In this document: positions 54,733-63,092 of the stretch, one piece after another
Position numbering within the stretch: the first letter of the stretch is position 1
Layout: the number at the start of each line of letters is the position of its first letter
NCBI RefSeq assembly: GCF_003855255.1
Contig: NZ_CP034072.1
Coordinates: forward strand, 2,007,238 to 2,071,237
DNA from: Mycolicibacterium nivoides
Lineage (GTDB): Bacteria > Actinomycetota > Actinomycetes > Mycobacteriales > Mycobacteriaceae
DNA length: 64,000 nucleotides
Direction of reading: 5' to 3'
The notes under the pieces: generated by a model
Told to the model about the DNA's origin: nothing
Databases searched by the model: none
Seen by the model: the letters and a program-made list of their open reading frames with translations, nothing else
Made by a program: the position numbers and the translations under genes

Positions 54733-55522
54733 GGCCCATATCCTGCCTGACCAGCGTCGAGCGCTGTTCGGCGACTGTCCGATCGATGCGGTACACCCGC
54801 TCGACCAGAGGCAATGTCCGCAGCTGGCGCTCCAGGTGCCACTGCAGATGCGCTGCGATCAGCCCACTGGCCTGGCTGCGATGCCCCGATGAGGAGGCCT
54901 CGGCGTACTCCCAGTCACCTTCGTGCAGCGCCGACATCAGCTCCAATACGGGCTGCGGCGGGGTACTGGATCCGCTGGGCCGGCAGTGCACGCAGACACT
55001 GCCTCCGACGGCGACGTGGAATGCCCGGTGGGGACCCGGCGCGGCGCAGCGGGCGCACTCGGTCAGCGCCGGCGCCCACCCGGCGATCGTCATCGCCCGC
55101 AGCAGGTAGGAATCCAGCACCAGCTCACGGGCCCGGCGCCCGTCGGCGATGGCCCGCAGCGCGGCCACTGTGAGCCGGTGCAGGTCGGGCATCGGTGCCC
55201 GCTCCTCGCCGGCCAGCCGCTCGGCGGTCTCCAACATCGCGCACGCACTGGTGTAGCGGCCGTAGTCACTGACGATGTCGGCGGCGAACGCGTCGATGGC
55301 CTGCACCTGGGTGACGATGTCGAGGTTGCGTCCCGGATGCAGCTGCACGTCGATGTGGGCAAACGGCTCCAGCCGCGCGCCGAACTTGCTGCGGGTACGC
55401 CGGACCCCCTTGGCCACCGCGCGCACCAAACCATGGTCGCGGGTGAGCAGGGTGACAATCCGGTCGGCCTCGCCGAGCTTGTGCTGGCGCAGCACCACCG
55501 CCCGGTCCCGGTACAGCCGCAT
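54668..55522 (-). CDS. recO: DNA repair protein RecO
   Basis: The 284-residue protein has an N-terminal OB fold ([20 protein letters not shown]), a helical core and a zinc ribbon with CARCAAPG and CVHCRPSG. It loads RecA at gaps with RecR. It overlaps uppS by 65 bases, so its last 21 residues share DNA with the uppS start. The start is ATG 55522. Order recO-uppS as in M. tuberculosis Rv2362c-Rv2361c. Confidence 0.92.
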   Translation of the reverse strand: MRLYRDRAVVLRQHKLGEADRIVTLLTRDHGLVRAVAKGVRRTRSKFGARLEPFAHIDVQLHPGRNLDIVTQVQAIDAFAADIVSDYGRYTSACAMLETAERLAGEERAPMPDLHRLTVAALRAIADGRRARELVLDSYLLRAMTIAGWAPALTECARCAAPGPHRAFHVAVGGSVCVHCRPSGSSTPPQPVLELMSALHEGDWEYAEASSSGHRSQASGLIAAHLQWHLERQLRTLPLVERVYRIDRTVAEQRSTLVRQDMGHGIDEGREAGQVDLPTAAPGA

Positions 55523-55585
55523 CGTGACAGTGTCGCACCATGGCCGGACAGGTTCCGTTATGCACCGCCGATATTCTCGAAAGTG

Positions 55586-57073
55586 ATGGCCAAATCTGCG
55601 ACTTCCGACCCGAGCTCCTCCCGATTTCCCACCCTGACCAACCAGCTCTACCAACTTGCCAGCGGTGCAGTCACTTCTGACGAACTGGTACGTCAGTCCT
55701 TGCATGCCATCACCGCGAGCCAGTCCACCCTCAACGCGTTCCGCGTCGTACTGACCGAGCAGGCGCTGGCCGACGCCGCCAAGGCCGACACGGCTCGCGC
55801 GGCCGGCAAACAACTCCCGCTGCTGGGAATCCCGATCGCGGTCAAGGACGATGTCGACGTCGCCGGGGTGCCCACCCGGTTCGGCACCGACGGCTCCACC
55901 CGCGTCGCCTCCGCTGACGCCGAAGTGGTGCGCCGCCTGAAGGCCGCCGGCGCGGTGATCGTCGGCAAGACCAACACCTGCGAACTCGGGCAGTGGCCGT
56001 TCACCGGCGGTCCGGGCTTCGGGCACACTCGTAACCCCTGGTCACGCAAGCACAGCCCGGGTGGGTCCTCGGGTGGCAGCGCCGCGGCCGTCGCCGCAGG
56101 CCTGGTGACCGCGGCCATCGGATCCGACGGTGCGGGCAGCGTCCGCATCCCCGCGGCGTGGACGCACCTGGTCGGCATCAAGCCGCAGCGCGGACGCATC
56201 TCCACCTGGCCGCTGCCCGAGGCATTCAACGGCATCACGGTCAACGGAGTGCTGGCCCGCACCGTCACCGATGCGGCCCTGGTGCTCGACGCCGCATCGG
56301 GTAACGCCGAGGGCGATCTCCACAAGCCGGCACCGATCCAAGCCGCCGAACATGTTGCCCGCGCGCCCGGACCGCTACGGGTGGCCATGTCGACGAAGTT
56401 CCCCTTCACCGGTTTCCCTGCCACGCTGCACCCCGAGATCCGCGACGCGCTGCAGGGCATGGCCGATCAACTCGGGCAGCTGGGTCACACCGTGGTGGCC
56501 AAAGACCCCAACTACAGCCTGCGGATGTCATGGGACTTCCTGGCCCGCTCCACCGCGGGCCTGCTGGACTGGACCGACCGGCTCGGCGACGTGTCCTATG
56601 ACGAACGAACTCTGGCCAACATGAGGATCGGTCGGCTGTTGTCCCAGCACATCCTCCGCAAAGCCCGGGCACACGAGGCCGCCGTACAGCGGCGGATGTC
56701 CTGGATCTTCAACCTCGTCGACGTCATCATCGCGCCGACCACCGCCCAACCTCCGCCGCTCACACACGAATTCGACCGGCGCGGGTGGTCTGCCACCGAA
56801 CGCAGCTCGATCGCCGCCTGCCCGGTGACCTGGCCGTGGAACCTGCTGGGCTGGCCATCGATCAATGTGCCCGCCGGCTTCACCTCTGGCGGGCTGCCGA
56901 TCGGCATCCAGCTGATGGGGCCGGCCGACAGTGAGCCACTGCTGATCTCACTGGCCGCCGAGTTGGAGGCGATCACCGGTTGGGCAGCCAAGCAACCCGA
57001 GGTCTGGTGGAATACCCCGTCGCAGACCGACGCGTCACAGGCCGCCGCCGCGATCAACTCGCTTGACGGGTAG
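55586..57073 (+). CDS. amiA2: amidase (AmiA2-like)
   Basis: The 495-residue amidase-signature enzyme has the Ser-cisSer-Lys triad: Lys87 (AVKDDVD), the cis-Ser in PGGSSGGSA (161-162) and the nucleophile Ser185 in GAGSVRIPA. It hydrolyses an amide or acts in amidotransfer. The ATG at 55586 is chosen because the protein starts there (MAKSATSDPSS); the long open frame upstream is antisense to recO. It is M. tuberculosis AmiA2 (Rv2363) by order: recO / amiA2 / era. Confidence 0.9.
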   Translation: MAKSATSDPSSSRFPTLTNQLYQLASGAVTSDELVRQSLHAITASQSTLNAFRVVLTEQALADAAKADTARAAGKQLPLLGIPIAVKDDVDVAGVPTRFGTDGSTRVASADAEVVRRLKAAGAVIVGKTNTCELGQWPFTGGPGFGHTRNPWSRKHSPGGSSGGSAAAVAAGLVTAAIGSDGAGSVRIPAAWTHLVGIKPQRGRISTWPLPEAFNGITVNGVLARTVTDAALVLDAASGNAEGDLHKPAPIQAAEHVARAPGPLRVAMSTKFPFTGFPATLHPEIRDALQGMADQLGQLGHTVVAKDPNYSLRMSWDFLARSTAGLLDWTDRLGDVSYDERTLANMRIGRLLSQHILRKARAHEAAVQRRMSWIFNLVDVIIAPTTAQPPPLTHEFDRRGWSATERSSIAACPVTWPWNLLGWPSINVPAGFTSGGLPIGIQLMGPADSEPLLISLAAELEAITGWAAKQPEVWWNTPSQTDASQAAAAINSLDG

Positions 57074-57133
57074 GACGGAAGAGCTGGTCACACCTGGCAG
57101 GAAGCCGTCGAATCGCTTTGAAAATTGCCGCAA

Positions 57134-57160
57134 TTGACGCCTGCCACTCGTTGCTACGCT
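57134..57160 (+). promoter_or_regulatory. possible promoter of the esp-like cassette
   Basis: TTGACG (57134-57139) and TACGCT (57155-57160) are 15 bases apart, slightly short for a sigma-A promoter. Nothing better is visible in the 188 bases between amiA2 and the cassette. Confidence 0.3.
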
Positions 57161-57220
57161 CGAATCCACGGCGTGGGGGCCGCGAACAAATTGTTCAAGC
57201 TGTCGGGAGGGTCAAGAGGC

Positions 57221-57265
57221 GTGCACACTGATGCATCCATGGGCGATACGCGGGCCTCTGAATGA
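57221..57265 (+). CDS. 14-codon leader ORF before the espA-like gene
   Basis: A GTG with GGGAGGG about nine bases upstream opens a 14-codon frame (VHTDASMGDTRASE). Its TGA overlaps the ATG of the espA-like gene as ATGA. The espA-like ATG itself has no good RBS, so the leader may deliver ribosomes by termination-reinitiation. Whether it encodes a functional peptide is unknown. Confidence 0.4.
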   Translation: MHTDASMGDTRASE

Positions 57266-58578
57266 CGGGGTCATCGTCATCGGAAGGTGAGGGCACCAGA
57301 GCGCCCAGCAAGGGACCCAGCAAGTCCGGCATAGCGTCTACCGCCTGGAGCACCTACGGCAACCTCAAGAAACTCATGGAAGGCGATCCGCAGGGCGCGG
57401 TCGGCTTGTTCGGCGACGCCGGCAAATGGGCGCAGGCGCTCGCCCCCGCCGCGACCGCCACACCGGTGATCAAAGGCGGCTTGTGGACCCTGACGGCAGT
57501 CAGCGTCACCATGGGCGAGGGAAGCCCGGACGGTGGCGGCGACTTCAGCGACGGCGCCAAACTGTTCCAGTCCAACGGGAAGAGCCTCGAAGGCGCCTAC
57601 CCCACCGAGACGTGGTCCGGTTCAGCTTCTGACGCCTATATGTCGCAGAACTCGCACCAGATCCAGCGTGCGACAACCATGCTGGCAGCCGACAACGACA
57701 TCGTTCGGATCCTGTCTACCCAGGCGGGCCAGGTGGACCAGGCCCGCAGGGAAGTCGACTGGGCGTCAAAAGGTTTGGCCGCAATGATTCCGGTGGCGCT
57801 GGCGTTGGAAGCCACCGTGCTGGGAGCTCCGGAGTCGATTGCACTCCAGGTCGCTGCGGTGGCTGTAGCTCTCACAGCCGCCGGTCTCACGGCAAACAAT
57901 CTGCGCAACTACGCGCAAGACAATGCCGCCCAGATACGGGAAGCCACGACCAAGTACCGCGAAGCGGGCGCGGTGAGCCCGTCAGGGACAGGTTCGCCTA
58001 CCTCACCATCCGGCTCGGGCGGCGGCAACGGCCCCGGGTCCGGGTCCGGAAAACCGAACAATCCGTCCGGACAGGACACTCCTGGTACCCAGAGCGAACC
58101 GGCAGGTAACGGAAGTTCGGGTAGCCAGACCAGGGGCGGCGGTTCAGGTGCCGGCGGCGGATCGAGTGCCGGCGCCGGCGGCGGCTCCCGGAGCGGTGGC
58201 GGATCGGGCAGTGGGAGCGGTGGCGGAGCTGCGGCATCGATGCCGAGCACGACCGGCATGTCCAGCGGGGCCGCAAATGCCGCGAGCAGTGGCGCCGGGA
58301 TGGGCGGCATGCCATCGCTACCTCAAATGGGTGGCGGTTCCGGTGGCGGTGGCGCCGGAACGCTCGGCAGTCTCGCGGGCGCCGCCGGCCAGATCGTCGA
58401 CACCGTCATGCAGGCAGTGGAGCAGTCCGATCAGCAAGACCCGAACACGCAGAATGGCGGCCAGCCCGGTGCGGCGGCAGGTGGCGAATCGCAGGCCGGT
58501 CGCGCACCGATCAATGTATCGGTTGGCGCCGACACCGCGAACCATGCTGCGCCGCAGCGCCTCACAACCGAACTGTAA
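57262..58578 (+). CDS. EspA/EspE-like ESX secretion-associated protein
   Basis: The 438-residue protein has an EspA-like layout: N-terminal leader, a helix-turn with W118-S-G in ETWSGSASDAYMSQNSHQIQ (matching EspA's WLG helical hairpin), a helix of small and hydrophobic residues (180-215, MIPVALALEATVLGA) and a long Gly/Ser/Pro-rich disordered tail (240-400). It opens a cassette followed by EspC-like and EspD-like genes in the same order as espA-espC-espD. Function would be ESX-dependent secretion or support of ESX-1; substrates are unverified. It lacks a strong RBS; see the leader ORF. Confidence 0.75.
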   Translation: MTGSSSSEGEGTRAPSKGPSKSGIASTAWSTYGNLKKLMEGDPQGAVGLFGDAGKWAQALAPAATATPVIKGGLWTLTAVSVTMGEGSPDGGGDFSDGAKLFQSNGKSLEGAYPTETWSGSASDAYMSQNSHQIQRATTMLAADNDIVRILSTQAGQVDQARREVDWASKGLAAMIPVALALEATVLGAPESIALQVAAVAVALTAAGLTANNLRNYAQDNAAQIREATTKYREAGAVSPSGTGSPTSPSGSGGGNGPGSGSGKPNNPSGQDTPGTQSEPAGNGSSGSQTRGGGSGAGGGSSAGAGGGSRSGGGSGSGSGGGAAASMPSTTGMSSGAANAASSGAGMGGMPSLPQMGGGSGGGGAGTLGSLAGAAGQIVDTVMQAVEQSDQQDPNTQNGGQPGAAAGGESQAGRAPINVSVGADTANHAAPQRLTTEL

Positions 58579-58596
58579 CCGCGAAAGGAGCACTTC

Positions 58597-58911
58597 TTGT
58601 CTGACGAATTGAACGTTCTCACTTCGGATCTCCGAGACATGTCGACCACGCATGACGCGGCCGCGGCCGGATTCTCCGCGGCGGGCGATACGACGTCGTA
58701 TGTGGAATGGAAGGTGCTGGCAACGCATGGTCCGATCTGTTGGTCGTCGCAGCAAGCCTTGTGCGAAGCGAACGAGGCCCGCAAATCCGCATCCGAGGCG
58801 ATGATGAAGAAGTCCAACGAACTGGCCGGAAACCTGACCACGGCGGCCTCGCAGTACGACCAGACCGACGCACAAGAATCCGGCAACCTCGGCCGCACCA
58901 TGCACTCCTGA
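58597..58911 (+). CDS. EspC-like ESX secretion-associated protein
   Basis: The 104-residue helical-hairpin protein has an EspC-like core: THGPIC (residues 43-48; EspC has THGPYC) and the ESX export signal YDQTD (87-91), a YxxxD motif, after the second helix. The start is TTG, decided by AAAGGAG seven bases upstream. It sits 18 bases behind the espA-like gene and probably pairs with it for export, as EspC does with EspA. Cys48 and Cys56 are present in the hairpin. Confidence 0.82.
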   Translation: MSDELNVLTSDLRDMSTTHDAAAAGFSAAGDTTSYVEWKVLATHGPICWSSQQALCEANEARKSASEAMMKKSNELAGNLTTAASQYDQTDAQESGNLGRTMHS

Positions 58912-58915
58912 TCAC

Positions 58916-59482
58916 ATGACCGATCACACCTGGGACGATGACGGTCCCGAAGACGAACAGTTCCCGAGCGACCTCGATGCGCTGGGTTTCGACGACCACC
59001 AACACGGCCATGACGACCACGAAGACGACTGGTCCGGGCTCGACGGGTTCACTGCCGACGAAGCCCCGAGCGAGAGCTTCAGCGACCCAACGGGTGATGC
59101 GCCTGCGCCGACGATGCCCGGGGACGATGACTCAGACGATGAGTCGTCGGGGCCGGTCACGTTCGGGATCACCAACCCGGCCGGGACGATCACGGCGCAA
59201 GCCACCATCTCGGGTGCGATCAATCGGATCGAGTTGTCCTCGGCCACAACCTCGATGACCGAATCGGACCTTGCGCGCGACATCATGTCCACCGCCAAGC
59301 TGGCCAACATCCAGGCCCGGGCAATTCAACGCGCGATGGTGCAGAGCCTGCTCATGCATCAGGGCATGGACCAGGACGTGGCCGCGCAGTTCATCGACGA
59401 CATCAGCGATCTACCCACACCGGCACAGTCCGAGGCTGCCCAAGCCGAGGCAATGGCAGAGTATCTGCGAAGCGGACGTTGA
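58916..59482 (+). CDS. EspD-like protein (YbaB/EbfC-like fold)
   Basis: The 188-residue protein has an acidic, His-rich N-terminal 70 residues (DDHQHGHDDHEDD) followed by a domain with VTFGITNPAGTITAQATISG and INRIELSSATTSMTESDLARDIM (cores ITNPAGTI and SMTESDLA), closely patterned on EspD of M. tuberculosis (FTVTNPPRTV, WMSESQLA). In M. tuberculosis EspD stabilises EspA/EspC. The gene is four bases behind the espC-like gene. The His/Asp run could bind metal. Confidence 0.8.
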   Translation: MTDHTWDDDGPEDEQFPSDLDALGFDDHQHGHDDHEDDWSGLDGFTADEAPSESFSDPTGDAPAPTMPGDDDSDDESSGPVTFGITNPAGTITAQATISGAINRIELSSATTSMTESDLARDIMSTAKLANIQARAIQRAMVQSLLMHQGMDQDVAAQFIDDISDLPTPAQSEAAQAEAMAEYLRSGR

Positions 59483-59548
59483 CCGTCAGCAGTTCGTCGG
59501 CCAGTTAGGATTTCGCAGGCTATCGAATAGGGCAAGGGGAATGCCGCA

Positions 59549-59929
59549 ATGAGCTATCCGGATCCGTACCACCCCCAACAGCAACCTCCGCCGGGGCAAT
59601 ATCCGCCCGCCCCGCCTGGATCCCATGGATTCGGTTATCCGTCCAACGTGTCACCCAACGGTGGTTACCCGCCCGCTCAGCCCTACGGCGCCCAGCCACA
59701 ACCCCCGTATTATCCGCCTCCGCCTGTCCCCCCGCAGCCAGAGGCCGAGCGAGACAACGGCAACTCGCGGGGTTGGCGGATGATGGACGCGCTGTTGGTT
59801 CTCGCCAGCGGCTCCGGGGAACGTGGCGGTACCGCACGCGACCGTGTCAAGACCCAGCTGATTATCTTCGGCGTCGCTATGCTCGGGTTCGCGATTCTGA
59901 TGCTAGTTGTCGTGTTGATCGGCAAATAG
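59549..59929 (+). CDS. proline-rich protein with one C-terminal membrane helix
   Basis: The 126-residue protein has a Pro/Tyr/Gln-rich cytosolic N-terminal half (PHQQ-type repeats of QPP and YPP), a hydrophilic middle (SGERGGTARDRVKTQ) and one C-terminal membrane helix IIFGVAMLGFAILMLVVVLI. Tail-anchored topology is likely. AAGGGGA eight bases before the ATG supports the start. It is 66 bases behind the espD-like gene and convergent with era, so it seems to be the fourth cassette gene. I know no family for it. Confidence 0.7.
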   Translation: MSYPDPYHPQQQPPPGQYPPAPPGSHGFGYPSNVSPNGGYPPAQPYGAQPQPPYYPPPPVPPQPEAERDNGNSRGWRMMDALLVLASGSGERGGTARDRVKTQLIIFGVAMLGFAILMLVVVLIGK

Positions 59930-59951
59930 CGAGTCACAAACGCTGGGTCAG

Positions 59952-60851
59952 TCAGAAGCCCAGCCGGCCGAGCTGCTTGGGATCGCGCTGCCAGTTCTTG
60001 GCGATCTTGACCCGAAGGTCGAGATAAACCTTTGTGCCGAGCAGCTTTTCGATCTGGGTGCGGGCGGCGGTGCCGACCTCACGCAGCCGGGCGCCGCCCT
60101 TACCGATCACGATGCCCTTCTGGCTGTCGCGCTCGACGTACAGGATGGCGTGCACATCGATGAGATCGTCACGTCCCTCACGCTCTTCGACCTCTTCGAT
60201 GACCACAGCCAGTGAATGCGGCAGTTCGTCGCGCACACCTTCCAGGGCAGCCTCGCGGATGAGCTCGGCCATCAGTACTTCCTCGGGCTCATCAGTGAGC
60301 TCGCCGTCGGGGTAATACGCAGGCCCCGGTGGCAGTTTCGAGACGAGGACTTCGGTGAGAACGTCGAGTTGCTCGTTGGCGGTGGCCGAGACCGGCACGA
60401 TGTCGGCATCGGGTCCCAGGAGTTCGCTGACGGCCATCAGTTGTTCGGCGACCCGGTCCTTGGGCACCTTGTCGATCTTGGTGACGACAGCGATCAGCGT
60501 GGTCTTGGGCGCGACCGCGCGGATCTGCTGATAGATCCAGCGGTCACCGGGACCGATGCGCTCATCGGCGGGGATGCACAGACCGATCACGTCCACCTCG
60601 GAGTAGGTGTCCTTGACCAGGTCGTTGAGCCGCTGCCCGAGCAGGGTGCGCGGACGGTGCAGCCCCGGGGTGTCGACCAGGATGATCTGGAAGTCCTCAC
60701 GATGCACGATGCCGCGGATGGTGTGCCGGGTGGTCTGCGGCCGGTTCGAGGTGATCGCGACCTTCTGACCCACCAGCGCGTTGGTCAGCGTCGACTTGCC
60801 GGTGTTGGGCCGGCCGACGAAACAGACGAAGCCGGAACGGAACTCAGTCAT
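59952..60851 (-). CDS. era: GTPase Era
   Basis: The 299-residue protein has the GTPase domain (G1 GRPNTGKST at 13-21, DTPG, TKID) followed by a C-terminal KH domain (GKGGARLREVG). It binds 16S rRNA and assists 30S assembly. It is the end of the phoH-ybeY-CNNM-cdd-era run, as in Rv2368c-Rv2364c. AGGGGAG precedes the ATG. It is convergent with the esp-like cassette. Confidence 0.96.
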   Translation of the reverse strand: MTEFRSGFVCFVGRPNTGKSTLTNALVGQKVAITSNRPQTTRHTIRGIVHREDFQIILVDTPGLHRPRTLLGQRLNDLVKDTYSEVDVIGLCIPADERIGPGDRWIYQQIRAVAPKTTLIAVVTKIDKVPKDRVAEQLMAVSELLGPDADIVPVSATANEQLDVLTEVLVSKLPPGPAYYPDGELTDEPEEVLMAELIREAALEGVRDELPHSLAVVIEEVEEREGRDDLIDVHAILYVERDSQKGIVIGKGGARLREVGTAARTQIEKLLGTKVYLDLRVKIAKNWQRDPKQLGRLGF

Positions 60852-60867
60852 CGTTCTCCCCTATCAC

Positions 60868-60925
60868 CGAAACTGCGGTGAGATCGCAATCTGCACCAGA
60901 AACGCGATCTGTGCGCAGTCTCGGC
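60868..60925. repeat. imperfect inverted repeat between era and the cdd-like gene
   Basis: A 23-base left arm around 60868-60890 and a right arm around 60903-60925 are complementary at about 17 positions. The core is AGATCGC/GCGATCT. It lies in the only sizeable gap of the phoH-era run, 16-30 bases before the era ATG. Confidence 0.45.
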
Positions 60926-60929
60926 GGTG

Positions 60930-61247
60930 TCACAGCGGTTTTCCCGCCCGATCGGTGACGATCACCGCGGCATCGGCGGACAGTTCCCGCACCGCCGCGA
61001 CGCCCGCGTCATCAGCGGCACCGCCCACCAGCACCGCGGCCTCGAGGCCGGTGGCACCGCTGGACACCGCGGCCGCCACCGCCGCTTGCAACGCAGTCAG
61101 CTGCAGCGCCGCCAGGGTCACCGGGGCGCCGGCATAGGTACGACCGTCCTGGTCGCGCACCGCCGCACCCGCGGGCGCCTCGGCGCGGCCCATCGCGCCG
61201 CGGGCCAGCACCACGAGCTTGTTGTCTTCTGCGTCGAGCTCAGTCAT
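60930..61247 (-). CDS. cytidine-deaminase-like protein (Rv2365c-like)
   Basis: The 105-residue protein aligns with the C-terminal part of cytidine deaminases ([13 protein letters not shown]) but lacks the zinc motifs HAE and PCxxC, so it is unlikely to deaminate. It matches Rv2365c in order. The start at 61247 ([11 protein letters not shown]) overlaps the CNNM stop by eight bases; an upstream frame extension has no merit. Possibly structural or regulatory. Confidence 0.7.
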   Translation of the reverse strand: MTELDAEDNKLVVLARGAMGRAEAPAGAAVRDQDGRTYAGAPVTLAALQLTALQAAVAAAVSSGATGLEAAVLVGGAADDAGVAAVRELSADAAVIVTDRAGKPL

Positions 61248-62541
61248 CGGTATCTCGGGTCTCCTGTTTCTCAGATTCAGCCGGGCTGACCAGAATTGTG
61301 CCGATCCGCACTCGTCCACGATGGTCGGAATCCCCCTCGGCGCGCAGCCTCAGGCCGTCCCACGTGACTTCGGCGCCGGGCAGCGGCACCCGGCCCAATT
61401 CGAAGGCCACCAAGCCGCCGACAGTGTCCACGTCGAGATCCTCGTCGAACTCCATTTCGTAGAGTTCGCAGAGGTCTTCGATCGGCAGCCGTGCCGACAC
61501 CCGGTACTGACGGTCACCGAGGTCTTCGACCGGAACCACCTCGCCGGCGTCGTACTCGTCGACGATCTCGCCGACGATCTCCTCCAGCACGTCCTCGATC
61601 GTGACCAGGCCGGCGATCGCGCCGTACTCGTCGACGAGCAGGGCCATGTGGTTGCGGTCGCGCTGCATCTCGTTGAGCAGTTCGTCGAGTGGTTTGGAGT
61701 CCGGGACGAACACCGCCGGGCGCATCACCTGCGCGACGTTGGTGTCACGGCCGCCGTTGGTCGAGTAATAGGTCTGCTGGACAAGGTCTTTCAGGTAGAC
61801 CACGCCGACGATGTCGTCGACGTTCTCCCCGATCACCGGGATGCGGGAATGTCCGCTGCGCACCGCCAGTGACGTCGCTTGGCCTGCCGATTTGTCACTT
61901 TCGATCCACACCATCTCGGTGCGCGGCACCATGACCTCGCGGGCCGGGGTATCGCCGAGCTCGAACACCGACTGGATCATCCGGCGTTCCTCGTCGGCCA
62001 CCACACCGCGCTGCTGGGCCAGGTCGACGACTTCACGCAGCTCGATCTCGGAGGCGAACGGTCCGTTGCGGAAGCCGCGGCCGGGAGTCAGCGCGTTACC
62101 GATCAACACCAGCAGCCGGCTGATCGGGGTGAGCAACACCGAGATCGCCTGCAGCGGAAGCGCCGAGATCAGCGCGATGGAGTAGGCGTTCTGCCTGCCG
62201 ACCGTGCGCGGCCCGACGCCGATGGCGACGAAGCTCGTCACCACCATGATCGCGGCCGAGGCAACCAGACCCCAACTGACACCCAGGTGCCCGTCGAGGA
62301 AGGACACGAGGAGGACCGTCGCGCTGATCTCGCAGGTGATCCGCAGCAGCACAACAAGATTGATATAGCGGGGCCGTTCGGCGACCACCCGGCTGAGCCG
62401 TGCGGCGCCGGGACGTTCGTCGCGGACGAGCTCTTCGATCCGCGCGATCGAGACCGTGGACAGTGCGGCGTCGATGGCCGCGAACAGGCCGCCGAACCCG
62501 ACCAGCACCACGGCGCCGAGCAGCGGGAGTATGCCACTCAC
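61240..62541 (-). CDS. CNNM/CorC-family transporter with CBS domains
   Basis: The 433-residue protein has a DUF21 membrane domain (residues 1-170, four helices), a pair of CBS domains (about 205-325; [35 protein letters not shown] in pieces), and a C-terminal CorC_HlyC domain. This group is linked to Mg2+ or Co2+ efflux and to sodium-driven transport; the hemolysin label is historical. Order matches Rv2366c. It overlaps ybeY by four bases. Confidence 0.9.
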   Translation of the reverse strand: MSGILPLLGAVVLVGFGGLFAAIDAALSTVSIARIEELVRDERPGAARLSRVVAERPRYINLVVLLRITCEISATVLLVSFLDGHLGVSWGLVASAAIMVVTSFVAIGVGPRTVGRQNAYSIALISALPLQAISVLLTPISRLLVLIGNALTPGRGFRNGPFASEIELREVVDLAQQRGVVADEERRMIQSVFELGDTPAREVMVPRTEMVWIESDKSAGQATSLAVRSGHSRIPVIGENVDDIVGVVYLKDLVQQTYYSTNGGRDTNVAQVMRPAVFVPDSKPLDELLNEMQRDRNHMALLVDEYGAIAGLVTIEDVLEEIVGEIVDEYDAGEVVPVEDLGDRQYRVSARLPIEDLCELYEMEFDEDLDVDTVGGLVAFELGRVPLPGAEVTWDGLRLRAEGDSDHRGRVRIGTILVSPAESEKQETRDTDD

Positions 62542-63092
62542 TGATTGTCGCCGTAGTTGAAATCACTGAAGTATCGGGACTTGTCCAGCAGGCGCTGATC
62601 TTTCTGGCTCTGCCGGTCGGCGTGATAGGCCTCGACCTGATCAGCCACCCACTCCTCGAGGAGCTGACGCTGCAGCGCGAACATCTCCTTTTCCTCGTCC
62701 GGCTCGGCATGGTCGTAGCCGAGCAGATGCAGCACCCCGTGCACGGTCAGCAGGGCCAGCTCCTGACCGAGCGAGTGCCCGGCCTTGGTCGCCTGCTGCT
62801 CGGCGAATTCCGGGCACAACACGATGTCGCCGAGCATGGACGGACCCGGCTCAGGTGAGTCCGGTCGGCCTCCCGGCTCCAGCTCGTCCATCGGGAAGCT
62901 CATCACGTCGGTGGGCCCCGGCAGGTCCATCCACCGCATGTGCAGGTCGGCCATCGCGGCACTGTCCAACAGCACCATCGACAACTCGGCCGCCGGGTGC
63001 ACGTCCATCTTGGCGATGACGAAGCGCGCGACGCTGATCAGTTCGTCCTCGGAGACGTCGATGCCCGACTCGTTGGATACCTCGATGCTCAT
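62538..63092 (-). CDS. ybeY: endoribonuclease YbeY
   Basis: The 184-residue protein has the zinc site H118-GVL-H122-LLGYD-H128. It matures 16S rRNA and is involved in ribosome quality control. The N-terminal [14 protein letters not shown] and the core DVMSFPMDE segments are typical. It is preceded by phoH (ATGA overlap) and followed by the CNNM gene, the usual phoH-ybeY-CNNM-era order. Confidence 0.95.
   Translation of the reverse strand: MSIEVSNESGIDVSEDELISVARFVIAKMDVHPAAELSMVLLDSAAMADLHMRWMDLPGPTDVMSFPMDELEPGGRPDSPEPGPSMLGDIVLCPEFAEQQATKAGHSLGQELALLTVHGVLHLLGYDHAEPDEEKEMFALQRQLLEEWVADQVEAYHADRQSQKDQRLLDKSRYFSDFNYGDNQ

Noticed and set aside
54923..55585. N-terminal extension of the amidase
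   Set aside because: The extension is antisense to recO and not amidase-like; the protein begins normally at the ATG at 55586.
61247..61319. N-terminal extension of the cdd-like protein
   Set aside because: It would lie inside the CNNM gene and is not protein-like; the Met at 61247 gives the expected short overlap.
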